DNA of 64,000 bases from Liquorilactobacillus ghanensis DSM 18630 (GCF_001435235.1 NZ_AZGB01000005.1:124001-188000), one strand, 5' to 3'. Positions 48,943 through 56,961 are shown, numbered from the stretch's first letter. Made by a program: numbers and translations. Notes: generated from the sequence alone by a model not told the origin.

Positions 48943-49221
48943 CTATTTATTACTTTTTATAATTATTGCAGCTGTTATAACCATAACCACGGTGAATATT
49001 AGGTATAAGTGTACGTACTTAATTATGTAAAAGTTATTTTCACAGATTTCAAATGTTAAAAGTATTGTCAAACAAACTATGCAAATTGTAAAAATTGTTA
49101 ATAAAAGATCGATTGTTTTTTTATTTTTAATATTTGTGAAATGATTTTGAAAAGCATTATTAATTTTTGGGGATAATTTACTATCATCTTCATTTTGTTC
49201 TTTGTCAGTATTTTTATGCAT
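48943..49221 (-). CDS. Small two-helix membrane protein, unknown
   Basis: 92 residues. The first 35 are hydrophilic (Lys/Asn/Asp-rich), followed by two hydrophobic segments at about 38-58 and 67-88 with a short loop. AGAGGAAAAG lies about 3 bases before the ATG. No family is recognised. Its position beside the bacteriocin-like fragment makes an immunity role thinkable, but there is no direct evidence. Confidence 0.5.
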   Translation of the reverse strand: MHKNTDKEQNEDDSKLSPKINNAFQNHFTNIKNKKTIDLLLTIFTICIVCLTILLTFEICENNFYIIKYVHLYLIFTVVMVITAAIIIKSNK

Positions 49222-49771
49222 GTTCTTTTCCTCTAATATATTGTGAAATAAGTAGACGGTTGTAGCTATGAATGGATAGAATTTAGTTAGATGTAGATTG
49301 AGAAATGTTTATTTTGGGAAAGTTTACTCTAGCATTCTGACGATATTTCAATAAGCATCTACAACAAATTCTTAGTTAACTTGATGATAAGAAGTTCAAA
49401 AACATCACATAATAATAGATTAATATATTATCAAACTATTTACAAATTAGTAAGACTAGTTAATTAATATTTTTAAAAAGAACACTATATAATTCTTATA
49501 AAACGAGATATTTCACAATCTTCACGCCTTTCGTAATAAAGGCCCGCAAATAAAGAAGGAAATCTTAGTCAGATTTTTTTGTTATCAATTGGGATTTTGA
49601 CGGTATCGTTTACAATGTAATGGAAAAACTTGGCTGTAACCTGTTTTTTTGAATAAGTTAATAAGCTGACTCCAACATTTTGTGGTTATCTGAAATTTGC
49701 CAATTAATATTTTTTGTAAATGAACAAAAATCTTATTGAGAAAGAAAATTGAATTCTTCGAACATGGCGTT
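49222..49771. other. Right arm of the element without convincing genes
   Basis: AT-rich sequence. A short minus-strand reading of 65 codons (49585-49782) runs into the att repeat and has no ribosome site or recognisable motif. A weak hairpin with CGCCTTTCGTAATAAAGGCC lies near 49525. Nothing else is supported. Confidence 0.5.
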
Positions 49772-49802
49772 TTATTTTGCAATTAATGCCTAAAACCTAC
49801 TG
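49772..49802 (+). repeat. Right attachment repeat (attR-like)
   Basis: Identical over 31 bp to 44669-44699. It ends 45 bases before the cfa start codon and about 20 bases before the likely cfa -10 box (TATAAT, 49822-49827). Confidence 0.85.
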
Positions 49803-49847
49803 TAATGAAAAGCTTGGTATATAATATAACAATAAGGGAGGCATATT

Positions 49848-51020
49848 ATGTTAGATAAAATGGTCTATAAGCAGTTGTTTAGTAAAGCGTTTGATATTAC
49901 CATTGGTGTAACTTATTGGGATGGTAAAACCGAAAAGTATGGAGATGGCGTACCAGCCGTTAAGGTTCGGTTAAATAAAGAGATTCCAATTAAGTCATTA
50001 ACTGATCAACCAACATTGGTTCTTGGTGAAGCCTATATGAATGGTGATATTGAAATTGATGGAAGTATTCAAGAATTGATCACATCTGCTTATCGGCAAA
50101 CTGACAGTTTTTTAACTCATAGTTCATTTTTAAAGCACTTGCCTAAAATGTCACATTCAGAAAAGCATAGTGCAAAAGATATTCAAAGTCACTACGATAT
50201 TGGCAATGATTTCTATAAGCTGTGGTTAGATGAAACGATGACATATTCTTGTGCATATTTTCAACGTGATACTGACACACTGAAACAGGCACAGCTTAAT
50301 AAAGTTCATCATATTTTACGTAAATTAGCCACTCAGCCAGGGAAAAAATTATTAGACATTGGAAGTGGTTGGGGAACTTTATTATTCACGGCAGCGGAAG
50401 AATTTGGATTAGATGCAACGGGAATTACGCTAAGCCGAGAGCAATATGATTATACACAAGCACAGATAAAACAACGACATCTTGAAAACAAAGTGCATGT
50501 GTTGCTAAAAGATTATCGTGAAATTAATGATCAGTTTGATTATGTAACATCAGTAGGGATGTTTGAACATGTTGGCAAAGAGAATCTTGGATTGTATTTC
50601 AATAAAATTCAAGAGGTCTTGGTTCCTGAAGGACGCGCATTAATTCATGGAATTACCGGTCAACATGAAGGAGCCGGAGTAGATCCATTTATTAATAAGT
50701 ATATTTTCCCAGGTGGTTATATTCCTAATGTTGCCGAAAATCTTAAGCACATTATGGAAGCTAAATTACAATTTTCAGATATTGAACCACTACGACGTCA
50801 TTATCAGAAAACATTGGAAATGTGGTATCAAAATTATCAGAAAGTTCAAGATCAAGTTGTCGAGAAATATGGCGAACGTTTTGATCGTATGTGGCAATTA
50901 TACTTACAAGCGTGTGCGGCATCCTTTGAGGCTGGTAATATTGACGTAATGCAATATTTACTTGTTAAAGCGCCAAGTGGAACTGGTCTGCCAATGACAC
51001 GTAATTATATTTATGATTAG
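49848..51020 (+). CDS. cfa: Cyclopropane-fatty-acyl-phospholipid synthase
   Basis: A 390-residue SAM-dependent enzyme that methylenates unsaturated acyl chains in membrane lipids, a common acid and solvent adaptation. The N-terminal lipid-binding part is followed by the SAM motif [11 protein letters not shown] (about residues 166-176), and the conserved [20 protein letters not shown] block precedes it. The ribosome site AAGGGAGG lies 9 bases before the ATG. The right end of the integrated element abuts its promoter, so its expression may depend on the junction sequence. Confidence 0.96.
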   Translation: MLDKMVYKQLFSKAFDITIGVTYWDGKTEKYGDGVPAVKVRLNKEIPIKSLTDQPTLVLGEAYMNGDIEIDGSIQELITSAYRQTDSFLTHSSFLKHLPKMSHSEKHSAKDIQSHYDIGNDFYKLWLDETMTYSCAYFQRDTDTLKQAQLNKVHHILRKLATQPGKKLLDIGSGWGTLLFTAAEEFGLDATGITLSREQYDYTQAQIKQRHLENKVHVLLKDYREINDQFDYVTSVGMFEHVGKENLGLYFNKIQEVLVPEGRALIHGITGQHEGAGVDPFINKYIFPGGYIPNVAENLKHIMEAKLQFSDIEPLRRHYQKTLEMWYQNYQKVQDQVVEKYGERFDRMWQLYLQACAASFEAGNIDVMQYLLVKAPSGTGLPMTRNYIYD

Positions 51021-51298
51021 TTAATCAATTTAAAATATGCTTGTTTGTTTCAAGCGTTAAAGTTAATTATTTACTTGGTGAATCGTATACGGTTATTAAG
51101 CGTATTACAGGTATTTCATCTTATTAAGTCTGGGCAAAATTAATAAATAATTTACGCTCTTCTGCACTTCAGCGTGTGGAATTTTTAGGTTGTGTTCTGC
51201 AATTGGCCAGCAATAACATAAAAACTGCTTTATCAATAGTATTTATTACTGGCAATTTTTTTCAAAGTTATTAGCTGATGATACGGGCTAAAAATGAC

Positions 51299-51336
51299 AA
51301 AAGCCTTCTGCTATTAAAAGTAGAAGACTTTTTTTA
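51299..51336 (+). terminator. Rho-independent terminator in the cfa-mvaS gap
   Basis: AAAAGCCTTCT pairs with AGAAGACTTTT with one mismatch, followed by a T tract; it may end cfa transcription. Confidence 0.7.
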
Positions 51337-51692
51337 GTATTTGCAGCACTAAGATAAACGCTAAAAAAAGTTCTTAATTTAGTGTTTGCAGGTAATATTT
51401 TAATAAAGGATAGTTACGGTATTGTCTGCGATACTGCAAGATTAACTATATGCAACATTCATAGTTGAAACTCCTAAGTTGAGCGATTGACCGATTACGC
51501 TATGTTTTATATTGTGTAGGCTTGATTTCATGTTAAAATAACAGACAAAGGGTTTGTTGAATTGATAGCAGAGAATAAGGACTTAGTGAAACTGGCTTTT
51601 AATTAGCATGTGTTTGTCACACAAAATAGCATCGTTGATTAAATAACTGGCTTGTTTTTCTGTACTCCTTCCAAATGAGTTTTACGAGTATT

Positions 51693-51735
51693 AAGGCAGC
51701 CTGGAGTTAATAATTAAGGGCTGCTTTTATTTTTT
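51693..51735 (+). promoter_or_regulatory. Terminator-like leader hairpin (possible attenuator) before mvaS
   Basis: GCAGCC (51696-51701) pairs with GGCTGC (51719-51724), extended by AAG/TTT, and is followed by TTTTATTTTTT. The T tract ends at the AAGGAG ribosome site of mvaS. No gene lies within 670 bases upstream that would need this terminator, so it may act on the mvaS transcript itself. Confidence 0.5.
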
Positions 51736-51752
51736 AAGGAGTGAGTAAGATT

Positions 51753-52916
51753 ATGAAGGTTGGAATCGATAAAATTGGTTTTTTTACATCAGATTTGTAT
51801 ATTGATATGGTTAAACTAGCCAAGCAGCGTCAAGAAGATCCTAACAAGTATTTGATTGGAATCGGTCAAAAGGAAATGGCAGTGATTCGTCCGACTCAGG
51901 ATGCTGTATCATTGGCAGCTAATGCTGCTGCCCAAATTTTGACAGAAAAAGATTGTGCCAAGTTGGGCTTAGTTGTTTTTGGAACTGAATCAGGGGTTGA
52001 TAATTCTAAATCCGCGGCAGCTTACTTAGCAGGATTATTGCAGCTGCCTAAAAATTTACGAGTAGTTGAAATAAAACAGGCTTGTTATGGAGCAACAGCC
52101 GGTTTGGATTTTGCTCAGGGATATATAATGTTACATCCTCAAGAAAAAGTTTTAGTAATTGGGGCTGATATTGCACGTTATGGACTAAATACCCCAGGAG
52201 AACCAACGCAGGGCGGCGGGGCAGTTGCAATGCTGGTTACTGCTGCTCCGCGGATTATTGCATTTGAAAATGTTAATACCGCGGCGGCTTGCGATGCTGG
52301 TGATTTTTGGCGACCTTTAGGTGAAACTGAAGCTCGAGTGGCAGGTAAATTTTCTAATAACCTGTATTTGGATCTTTTGCAGCAAGTTTGGCAAGAATAT
52401 ATCAAACAAACAGGTGCCAAACTTGAGGATTTTGCGGCCCTATTATTTCATTTGCCGTACACTAAATTAGGTTTAAAGGGTTTACGCAGTTTAACTACCG
52501 GAGCTGACGCGACTACTAGTGTCCGTTTATTTAAACAATTTGAAGCTGCTAGGATGTACAATTGCCAGGTAGGCAACTTGTATACGGGCTCGCTTTATTT
52601 GAGCTTTTTGTCACTTTTAAAAAACTCACTTGAATTACAAGCTGGGCAAAGAATCGGTTTTTATAGTTATGGTTCTGGAGCTCAAGCAGAGTTTTTCAGT
52701 GGATTGCTGCAGCCAGGGTTTGAGCGGCAGCTAGTGCAAATTAATCCGGCAGAGCAATTAGCTGAACGGCACGAAATCTCAATTACTGCCTATGAACAGC
52801 TTTATCGGCAACAGGCTGTACAAGCAGCTGAACTGAAGTTAGATTTTGCCAACGATCCTGCAAAGTATGTTTTTGCTGGTATTCATGAAAATCAGCGAAG
52901 TTATACAACTCATTAA
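51753..52916 (+). CDS. mvaS: Hydroxymethylglutaryl-CoA synthase
   Basis: A 387-residue thiolase-fold enzyme that condenses acetyl-CoA with acetoacetyl-CoA, the first committed step of the mevalonate route to isoprenoids in lactic acid bacteria. The catalytic Cys lies in EIKQACYGATAGL (about residue 111), the general base Glu in GTESGVDNSKSAA, and the His in FHLPYTKLG. The start is ATG 51753 after AAGGAGTG; GTG at 51741 overlaps this ribosome site. A prenyl-transferase gene (ispA) is near the right end. Confidence 0.96.
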   Translation: MKVGIDKIGFFTSDLYIDMVKLAKQRQEDPNKYLIGIGQKEMAVIRPTQDAVSLAANAAAQILTEKDCAKLGLVVFGTESGVDNSKSAAAYLAGLLQLPKNLRVVEIKQACYGATAGLDFAQGYIMLHPQEKVLVIGADIARYGLNTPGEPTQGGGAVAMLVTAAPRIIAFENVNTAAACDAGDFWRPLGETEARVAGKFSNNLYLDLLQQVWQEYIKQTGAKLEDFAALLFHLPYTKLGLKGLRSLTTGADATTSVRLFKQFEAARMYNCQVGNLYTGSLYLSFLSLLKNSLELQAGQRIGFYSYGSGAQAEFFSGLLQPGFERQLVQINPAEQLAERHEISITAYEQLYRQQAVQAAELKLDFANDPAKYVFAGIHENQRSYTTH

Positions 52917-52940
52917 TTATAGAGGTGTGTTTAGGACAAA

Positions 52941-52965
52941 ATTCAATTAAATGCTATAATTGAAT
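52941..52965 (+). promoter_or_regulatory. Promoter with a perfect palindrome over the -10 box
   Basis: ATTCAATTA (52941-52949) and TAATTGAAT (52957-52965) form a perfect 9-bp inverted repeat with a 7-base centre. The -10 TATAAT (52955-52960) lies in its right half. It precedes the three-gene operon by about 70 bases and is a plausible operator. Confidence 0.6.
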
Positions 52966-53036
52966 AAATTGCTTGCGGTTTTGTTTTTACATAAAATAAG
53001 ACTCAAGACTAACGATGGCTTCAAGGAGGGGATTTT

Positions 53037-53930
53037 TTGGCAGAGGTAAGTCCAGTTGAAATTGAACAATTTCAACAATCAGCTAAAGAATTACAAAAAA
53101 AAGTTTCAAATAAGATTCGTTATTTACAAACACTGTTAAATGCGGTTCAAGCACATGATGATCGTTTAATTTATCAGCTAATTGATGGGGAAAATTATTC
53201 TCATCAGATTATGCAGGCTAAACACGGAACTGCTGATGCTGGCAACGAACGTTTGCTGAATGATGTAACTGCCCAAATCAGTCAATACTTAAGTATTAAT
53301 TTGCTTTCATATTTAAAAGAAACTTATCCCTTTTTTTATTTTCAGCAAACTGGTTTAGGAAATTATCAATTTTTCTTCGGCAATTGGTGGGATCGCCGTT
53401 TATTTGGAACTTTAGATATTTTAAAAGTTGCTTTTGAGTTTGATGAAATTGAATATCAAAAATTGAAGCGTGCTTTTGAACTTGAACAAGAAAATAAACG
53501 GTTGAATAGTGATCAAATTGCTGTTATTTCACAACAAACAGATCAATTACAAGCTTTAATTAATTCCCAAGCTGAACGTGATCAGCAAAAAGAAAAAATA
53601 AGACAACAATTGAAGCAGTTGGCCCAAGAAAAAGTTCTCCCTTGGGAAGCATCTAAGATTCGCGAAAATAAACAACAGCTGGTCAGCCAATTATCAGAAC
53701 TAACTGATCAGGATGAAAAAGCGCAAAAAGCATATAAATTAATTCGTGAAAGTCAAAAAGATGTTTTGAAACTTTCCAAAGAAGATACGTTGATTGGTTA
53801 TGAAAAGCAAAGTATTGTTGCTAAATTTGGTAGTTTTGAAAATTTTGAAGCACGCAATAAATCACTATATCGCGATTATATTGCTGATTTGATTGCAACA
53901 AAAGGGCGGGTGAAGATTGAAAATGAGTGA
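53037..53930 (+). CDS. Coiled-coil protein of unknown function (first gene of trio)
   Basis: 297 residues, soluble, with long Gln/Glu/Lys-rich helices, especially residues 140-245, which should form a coiled coil. A central aromatic block (YFKETYPFFYF-like, FFFGNWWDRRLFGT at about 112-125) is distinctive. Proteins of this kind are sometimes labelled as SbcC-like exonucleases because of the coiled coil, but no Walker motif is present. The start is TTG 53037 behind AAGGAGGGG. The next gene overlaps its stop. Confidence 0.8.
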   Translation: MAEVSPVEIEQFQQSAKELQKKVSNKIRYLQTLLNAVQAHDDRLIYQLIDGENYSHQIMQAKHGTADAGNERLLNDVTAQISQYLSINLLSYLKETYPFFYFQQTGLGNYQFFFGNWWDRRLFGTLDILKVAFEFDEIEYQKLKRAFELEQENKRLNSDQIAVISQQTDQLQALINSQAERDQQKEKIRQQLKQLAQEKVLPWEASKIRENKQQLVSQLSELTDQDEKAQKAYKLIRESQKDVLKLSKEDTLIGYEKQSIVAKFGSFENFEARNKSLYRDYIADLIATKGRVKIENE

Positions 53931-54915
53931 TTCATTAAATAAAACAGTTACTTTTCAACCGCATCAAACTAAACAAACATCCCCAAGCCCAGCAACGCTC
54001 AGCACAACTGGTCGGCTGATGTCTTATAACGACCAATTAAAAGCAGGTTTGCAAAATGGAATTGGTTTTACCCGGTTACTTGATCAATTGATTTCAACTA
54101 CTTCGACTCAAGAACTTTTTCAAGCAGTTGCAGACTTGACAGCTTATCATTTAGATACGGCTTATATCGTATTTCCGCAGCAATATAGTCGCTCAGATTT
54201 TTACTTGATTTTTTTGAATCGACTACTAGACTTGCATCAGCTTTCAGGGGTCGTTTTGCAATCTTCTGATCAATATCATGAACTTTATCACGAATATCCA
54301 GGAATTAATGCAGCGGGTTATTTTGTTTTTAAGTTTCCTGAAAATGATCCTAGTGGGGCATATTATATTGAAAAAAATAGTCAGCTAGAATTATTTTATT
54401 TGGATTTCACGAAGCATTTACTGCGATTTAACAGCCATACCTTAACTCAGTTGCTGTTAGTTGACTATTATCCTAAATTAGATCACCAAAACATTAAAAA
54501 GTTTGCCACAATTCTTTTGGCTATTGGCAATTACTTGAAGCGGGATTTTGGTTTTGATGTTGATTTTGGCTTACTAGATCCGATTAACAGTTGCGTTTAC
54601 CAAATTTCTGAGCCTGATTTGCCGACAACAATTATTGATCAATTGTTTGTTATCGCTGCTAAAGGAGGTAAAATGCTGGAAGCAGGAGCTGATCAGTCAG
54701 CTGTTTTAAAACTGGATAATGATGTAACGGTAACAATTTTCCGTGAAGCTGATCCACAACAGGCGCATTTTGGTGAATGGCTGCTCAAGGTTTGGGATCC
54801 GCAGCAGACAATCAGTTGGTTTGATGTATTGTTACATTATCAGTTTTTAAGGGATTGGTATTTGAATAATTTGCCAAGTCTGGAAATTAAAGCAGATTTA
54901 CAGTATTTTTCATAG
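53923..54915 (+). CDS. Protein of unknown function (second gene of trio)
   Basis: 330 residues, soluble, with a polar low-complexity N-terminal 30 residues and a mixed alpha/beta remainder rich in Tyr and Phe. There is no signal peptide and I recognise no catalytic motif. ATG 53923 overlaps the upstream TGA within AATGAGTGA, so translation is coupled; a TTG at 53917 is an alternative. Being sandwiched between two small helical proteins suggests a joint complex, which is inference. Confidence 0.75.
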   Translation: MSDSLNKTVTFQPHQTKQTSPSPATLSTTGRLMSYNDQLKAGLQNGIGFTRLLDQLISTTSTQELFQAVADLTAYHLDTAYIVFPQQYSRSDFYLIFLNRLLDLHQLSGVVLQSSDQYHELYHEYPGINAAGYFVFKFPENDPSGAYYIEKNSQLELFYLDFTKHLLRFNSHTLTQLLLVDYYPKLDHQNIKKFATILLAIGNYLKRDFGFDVDFGLLDPINSCVYQISEPDLPTTIIDQLFVIAAKGGKMLEAGADQSAVLKLDNDVTVTIFREADPQQAHFGEWLLKVWDPQQTISWFDVLLHYQFLRDWYLNNLPSLEIKADLQYFS

Positions 54916-54930
54916 GAGGAGCATCAAAGA

Positions 54931-55380
54931 ATGGACGTAAGAAAGATGCTTTCGTTAGTTCAGCAGGCACAGTTAGCACAGTCAAAGGCACAAGGAGAAA
55001 TAGATCCGCAAAAAAGATTACCACAAGAATATGCTGAGTTGCAGCAAAAGTTGGCAGCACTTTTTGCAAATCTAAAACAAACAGATGCCACTACGACTTT
55101 TCGGGCGTATCAAGCGACCTTGGCGGCATTTTTAACAATTGCTTTAAATTACAAATGGGGATATCAGCTATTGATAGATCAGAAGTTGGAGAAGAAATTA
55201 AATCAACAGCAACTGAAAGTTTCGACTGAACAAGTATATTTGACTTTGGTTGAATTGTTGTCGAGAAGTTACCAAGAAAAAAACCAAGCTGCGTTTGTGC
55301 ATGCTTGGCATATTTTCATTAAATTCGGATTAACTGATTTAAAAATCAATTTTACAAAAATATTGTCACAATTGGCATAA
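54931..55380 (+). CDS. Helical protein of unknown function (third gene of trio; dUTPase-like?)
   Basis: 149 residues, all-helical. The C-terminal part (LTLVELLSRSYQEKNQAAFV, HAWHIFIKFGLTDL) faintly recalls the helical dimeric dUTPase/MazG-like fold, but the usual Glu/Asp metal motifs are not evident, so this is only a possibility. The ribosome site AGGAGGAG lies before ATG 54931. A terminator-like hairpin follows the stop. Confidence 0.7.
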   Translation: MDVRKMLSLVQQAQLAQSKAQGEIDPQKRLPQEYAELQQKLAALFANLKQTDATTTFRAYQATLAAFLTIALNYKWGYQLLIDQKLEKKLNQQQLKVSTEQVYLTLVELLSRSYQEKNQAAFVHAWHIFIKFGLTDLKINFTKILSQLA

Positions 55381-55390
55381 CAAACCAAAT

Positions 55391-55465
55391 TGACAGTCGC
55401 TAAAGCATCCAGAATTGAGTGTCATCATGTTTCAGGTGCTTACATGCTGACTGTTTTTTTTGTGA
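55391..55465 (+). terminator. Terminator-like hairpin with long loop after the trio
   Basis: GACAGTC and GACTGT-type arms with inner AAAGCA-CC/GG-GCTT pairing enclose a large loop, followed by TTTTTTTT on the plus strand. The same sequence encodes the tail of a minus-strand small ORF. Confidence 0.55.
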
Positions 55466-55531
55466 ATATTCAAAAAATTGAATCCCACCAGCCAAAATTA
55501 AAATTCCGATTATTGCTAAAAAAGCAGTCAT
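55400..55531 (-). CDS. Possible 43-residue membrane peptide
   Basis: A short ORF from ATG 55531: MTAFLAIIGILILAGGIQFF, then a charged tail EYSQKKQSACKHLKHDD. One hydrophobic helix with a GG pair and a basic tail resemble type I toxin or small regulatory membrane peptides. The upstream AGAAAGAAGTGA is a modest ribosome site and a TTGAAA box lies further up. It is antisense to the terminator of the three-gene operon. Expression is unproven. Confidence 0.4.
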   Translation of the reverse strand: MTAFLAIIGILILAGGIQFFEYSQKKQSACKHLKHDDTQFWML

Positions 55532-55685
55532 TCAATTCACTTCTTTCTATTACTTTTGTGTTACATTATTATTACATGATTTCAAAAACATTTCAAGAGA
55601 TCTGTTTTAAATTTACATTAAATTAAACCTACTAGTATGATTGACATTTAAAGAGGTTTAACGTATAATTCATTACGTTGTTTAT

Positions 55686-55759
55686 GGCTCGGTAGCTCAG
55701 CTGGATAGAGCATCCGCCTTCTAAGCGGACGGTCGAGAGTTCGAATCTCTCCCGCGCCA
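55686..55759 (+). tRNA. tRNA-Arg (anticodon TCT)
   Basis: A 74-nt class I tRNA. Anticodon stem TCCGC/GCGGA encloses loop CTTCTAA, T arm GAGAG-TTCGAAT-CTCTC, D arm GCTC-AGCTGGATA-GAGC. Acceptor GGCTCGG pairs with CCGCGCC except for one T:C mismatch at position 4:69. CCA is not encoded. A terminator follows at 55769-55796. Confidence 0.93.
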
Positions 55760-55768
55760 TCGTTGTGT

Positions 55769-55796
55769 AAAAGGGTCCAGTTTTTGCTGGGCCTTT
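55769..55796 (+). terminator. Terminator of tRNA-Arg
   Basis: AAAGGGTCCAG and CTGGGCCTTT form a stem around a T-rich loop, followed by a weak T/A tail. Confidence 0.65.
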
Positions 55797-55845
55797 AATT
55801 ATGTTTGATTGACGCCAAATGATTTATTTGGTATCATTTGGACGT

Positions 55846-55935
55846 TGCATTCGTGCTTGCACAACTGCAACCGCACATAAATAGTTTTAAAGTCAGTGAC
55901 TGCTGTTTGTGGCGAGTCTAAGCAAACTCAAGGAG
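55846..55935 (+). promoter_or_regulatory. Probable L21 leader region of rplU
   Basis: The 5' region of rplU contains complementary short blocks (TTGCAC/GTGCTTGCAC-like, ACTGCAACCGCAC, GTCAGTGACTGCTGTTTGTGG) placed directly before the AAGGAGG ribosome site, as in the ribosomal L21 leader motif of Firmicutes. Assignment rests on position and visible pairing, not on a model search. Confidence 0.45.
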
Positions 55936-55944
55936 GTGCAAGAA

Positions 55945-56253
55945 ATGTACGCAATTATTAAAACCGGTGGCAAACAATTTAAAGTTGAAGCTGGACAAGT
56001 AATTTATGTTGAAAAAATGCCTGCTGATGCTGGTGAAAAGGTAACTTTTGACCAAGTTGTTTTAGTTGGCGGCGAAAAAACAGTTATTGGCAAACCTTTT
56101 GTCGATGGTGCTTCTGTTGTCGGAACTGTTGAAAAACAGGGACGTGAACGTAAGGTTGTAACTTACAAATACAAACCTAAAAAACATTCACATACAAAGC
56201 AAGGACATCGTCAACCTTATACTAAAGTTGTGATTGATGAGATCAATGCTTAA
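55945..56253 (+). CDS. rplU: Ribosomal protein L21
   Basis: A 102-residue 50S protein. The start [20 protein letters not shown] and the C-terminal [20 protein letters not shown] block are typical. The start is ATG 55945 after AAGGAGGTG. It heads the rplU-prp-rpmA unit, in which the small protease gene lies between the two ribosomal protein genes. Confidence 0.97.
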   Translation: MYAIIKTGGKQFKVEAGQVIYVEKMPADAGEKVTFDQVVLVGGEKTVIGKPFVDGASVVGTVEKQGRERKVVTYKYKPKKHSHTKQGHRQPYTKVVIDEINA

Positions 56254-56271
56254 GAATAAGGATGATGAATT

Positions 56272-56592
56272 ATGATTTGTGCAGTCTTCAAGGGTCAAGG
56301 AAAAAAGCTTAGCGGTTTTGAATTGACGGGGCATGCTGATGCTGGTGAGTATGGACAGGACATTGTTTGTGCGGCTGTGTCAGCATTAGCAATTAGTACG
56401 GTTAATGGATTAGAAAGGTTGACCGGAGCTGATTTAGCAGTTGAACAAGATGAGCAAAATGGTGGTTTTTTGGCAGTTGTTTTAAAGGATCCTGATAACT
56501 CGGCTGCCCAGCTATTGCTGCAAAATCTTCGTTTAGCATTGAATGATGTAGCACAGACCTATTCCGATTATTTGAAAATTAATGCAGAATAA
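56272..56592 (+). CDS. prp: Ribosomal-processing cysteine protease Prp
   Basis: A 106-residue cysteine protease that removes the N-terminal extension of ribosomal protein L27 in Firmicutes. The catalytic His and Cys are seen in [20 protein letters not shown] (about residues 21-40). It overlaps nothing but lies directly before rpmA, whose product carries the matching cleavage sequence, so enzyme and substrate are neighbours. Confidence 0.95.
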   Translation: MICAVFKGQGKKLSGFELTGHADAGEYGQDIVCAAVSALAISTVNGLERLTGADLAVEQDEQNGGFLAVVLKDPDNSAAQLLLQNLRLALNDVAQTYSDYLKINAE

Positions 56593-56614
56593 TTTAATAG
56601 GAGGTGGATTTGTG

Positions 56615-56896
56615 ATGATTATGAATTTACAATTCTTCGCCCATAAAAAAGGCGGCGGTTCAACAGCTAACGGACGTGATTCTGAATCAAAACGTTTAGG
56701 AGCAAAACAGGCCGATGGTCAGGTTGTTTCAAGCGGTTCGATCATTTATCGTCAACGGGGTACAAAAATTTATCCTGGTGTTAATGTTGGTATGGGTGGT
56801 GACAATACTTTGTTTGCTAAAGCAAATGGAGTTGTTCGTTTTGAACGTAAAGGTCACGACAAAAAGCAGGTTTCTGTTTACCCAGTTGCAGAATAA
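56615..56896 (+). CDS. rpmA: Ribosomal protein L27 with cleavable N-terminal extension
   Basis: A 93-residue 50S protein near the peptidyl transferase centre. The N-terminus [16 protein letters not shown] carries the Prp site (cleaved after NLQFF in the family), then the mature [15 protein letters not shown]. The start is ATG 56615, 7 bases after GGAGGTGG; the upstream in-frame region overlaps prp and the ribosome site. A terminator follows. Confidence 0.97.
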   Translation: MIMNLQFFAHKKGGGSTANGRDSESKRLGAKQADGQVVSSGSIIYRQRGTKIYPGVNVGMGGDNTLFAKANGVVRFERKGHDKKQVSVYPVAE

Positions 56897-56908
56897 GTTT
56901 AATTTATG

Positions 56909-56946
56909 GACCAATGCGGAACGCAAGTTTTGTATTGGTCTTTTTT
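56909..56946 (+). terminator. Rho-independent terminator of rpmA
   Basis: GACCAAT (56909-56915) and ATTGGTC (56934-56940) followed by TTTTTT. Confidence 0.88.
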
Positions 56947-56961
56947 AATCAGGAGGGTGAA

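Larger units (their letters stand above)
44669..49802. mobile_element. Integrated element of about 5.1 kb between tRNA-Ser and cfa
   Basis: Bounded by a 31-bp perfect direct repeat (44669-44699 and 49772-49802). It contains a tyrosine integrase at the left end and small, AT-rich accessory genes unlike the flanks. Present are a membrane protein, a broken ImmA-like gene, an IS3-type orfA remnant, an Xre/DUF3278 pair, a bacteriocin-like fragment and a two-helix membrane protein. There are no capsid, packaging, replication or conjugation genes, so it is best seen as a remnant or satellite-like island. Removal would leave tRNA-Ser, its terminator and cfa directly adjacent. Confidence 0.85.
51021..51752 (+). 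other. Long intergenic region between cfa and mvaS
   Basis: No gene of convincing quality is visible in about 730 bases on either strand. It holds a terminator at 51299-51336 and a second terminator-like hairpin at 51693-51735 directly before the mvaS ribosome site. The first part after cfa (51021-51290) shows nothing specific. Confidence 0.55.

Noticed and set aside
49585-49782. Minus-strand 65-codon reading beside attR
   Set aside because: It has no ribosome site, no recognisable motif and its start lies in the att repeat; it is probably chance in AT-rich DNA.
44669-49802. Complete prophage
   Set aside because: Only an integrase and small accessory genes are present; no terminase, portal, capsid, tail, lysis or replication genes are visible.
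55390-55626. Plus-strand 78-codon reading after the three-gene operon
   Set aside because: It runs through the terminator hairpin and T tract, lacks a ribosome site and has no family signature.
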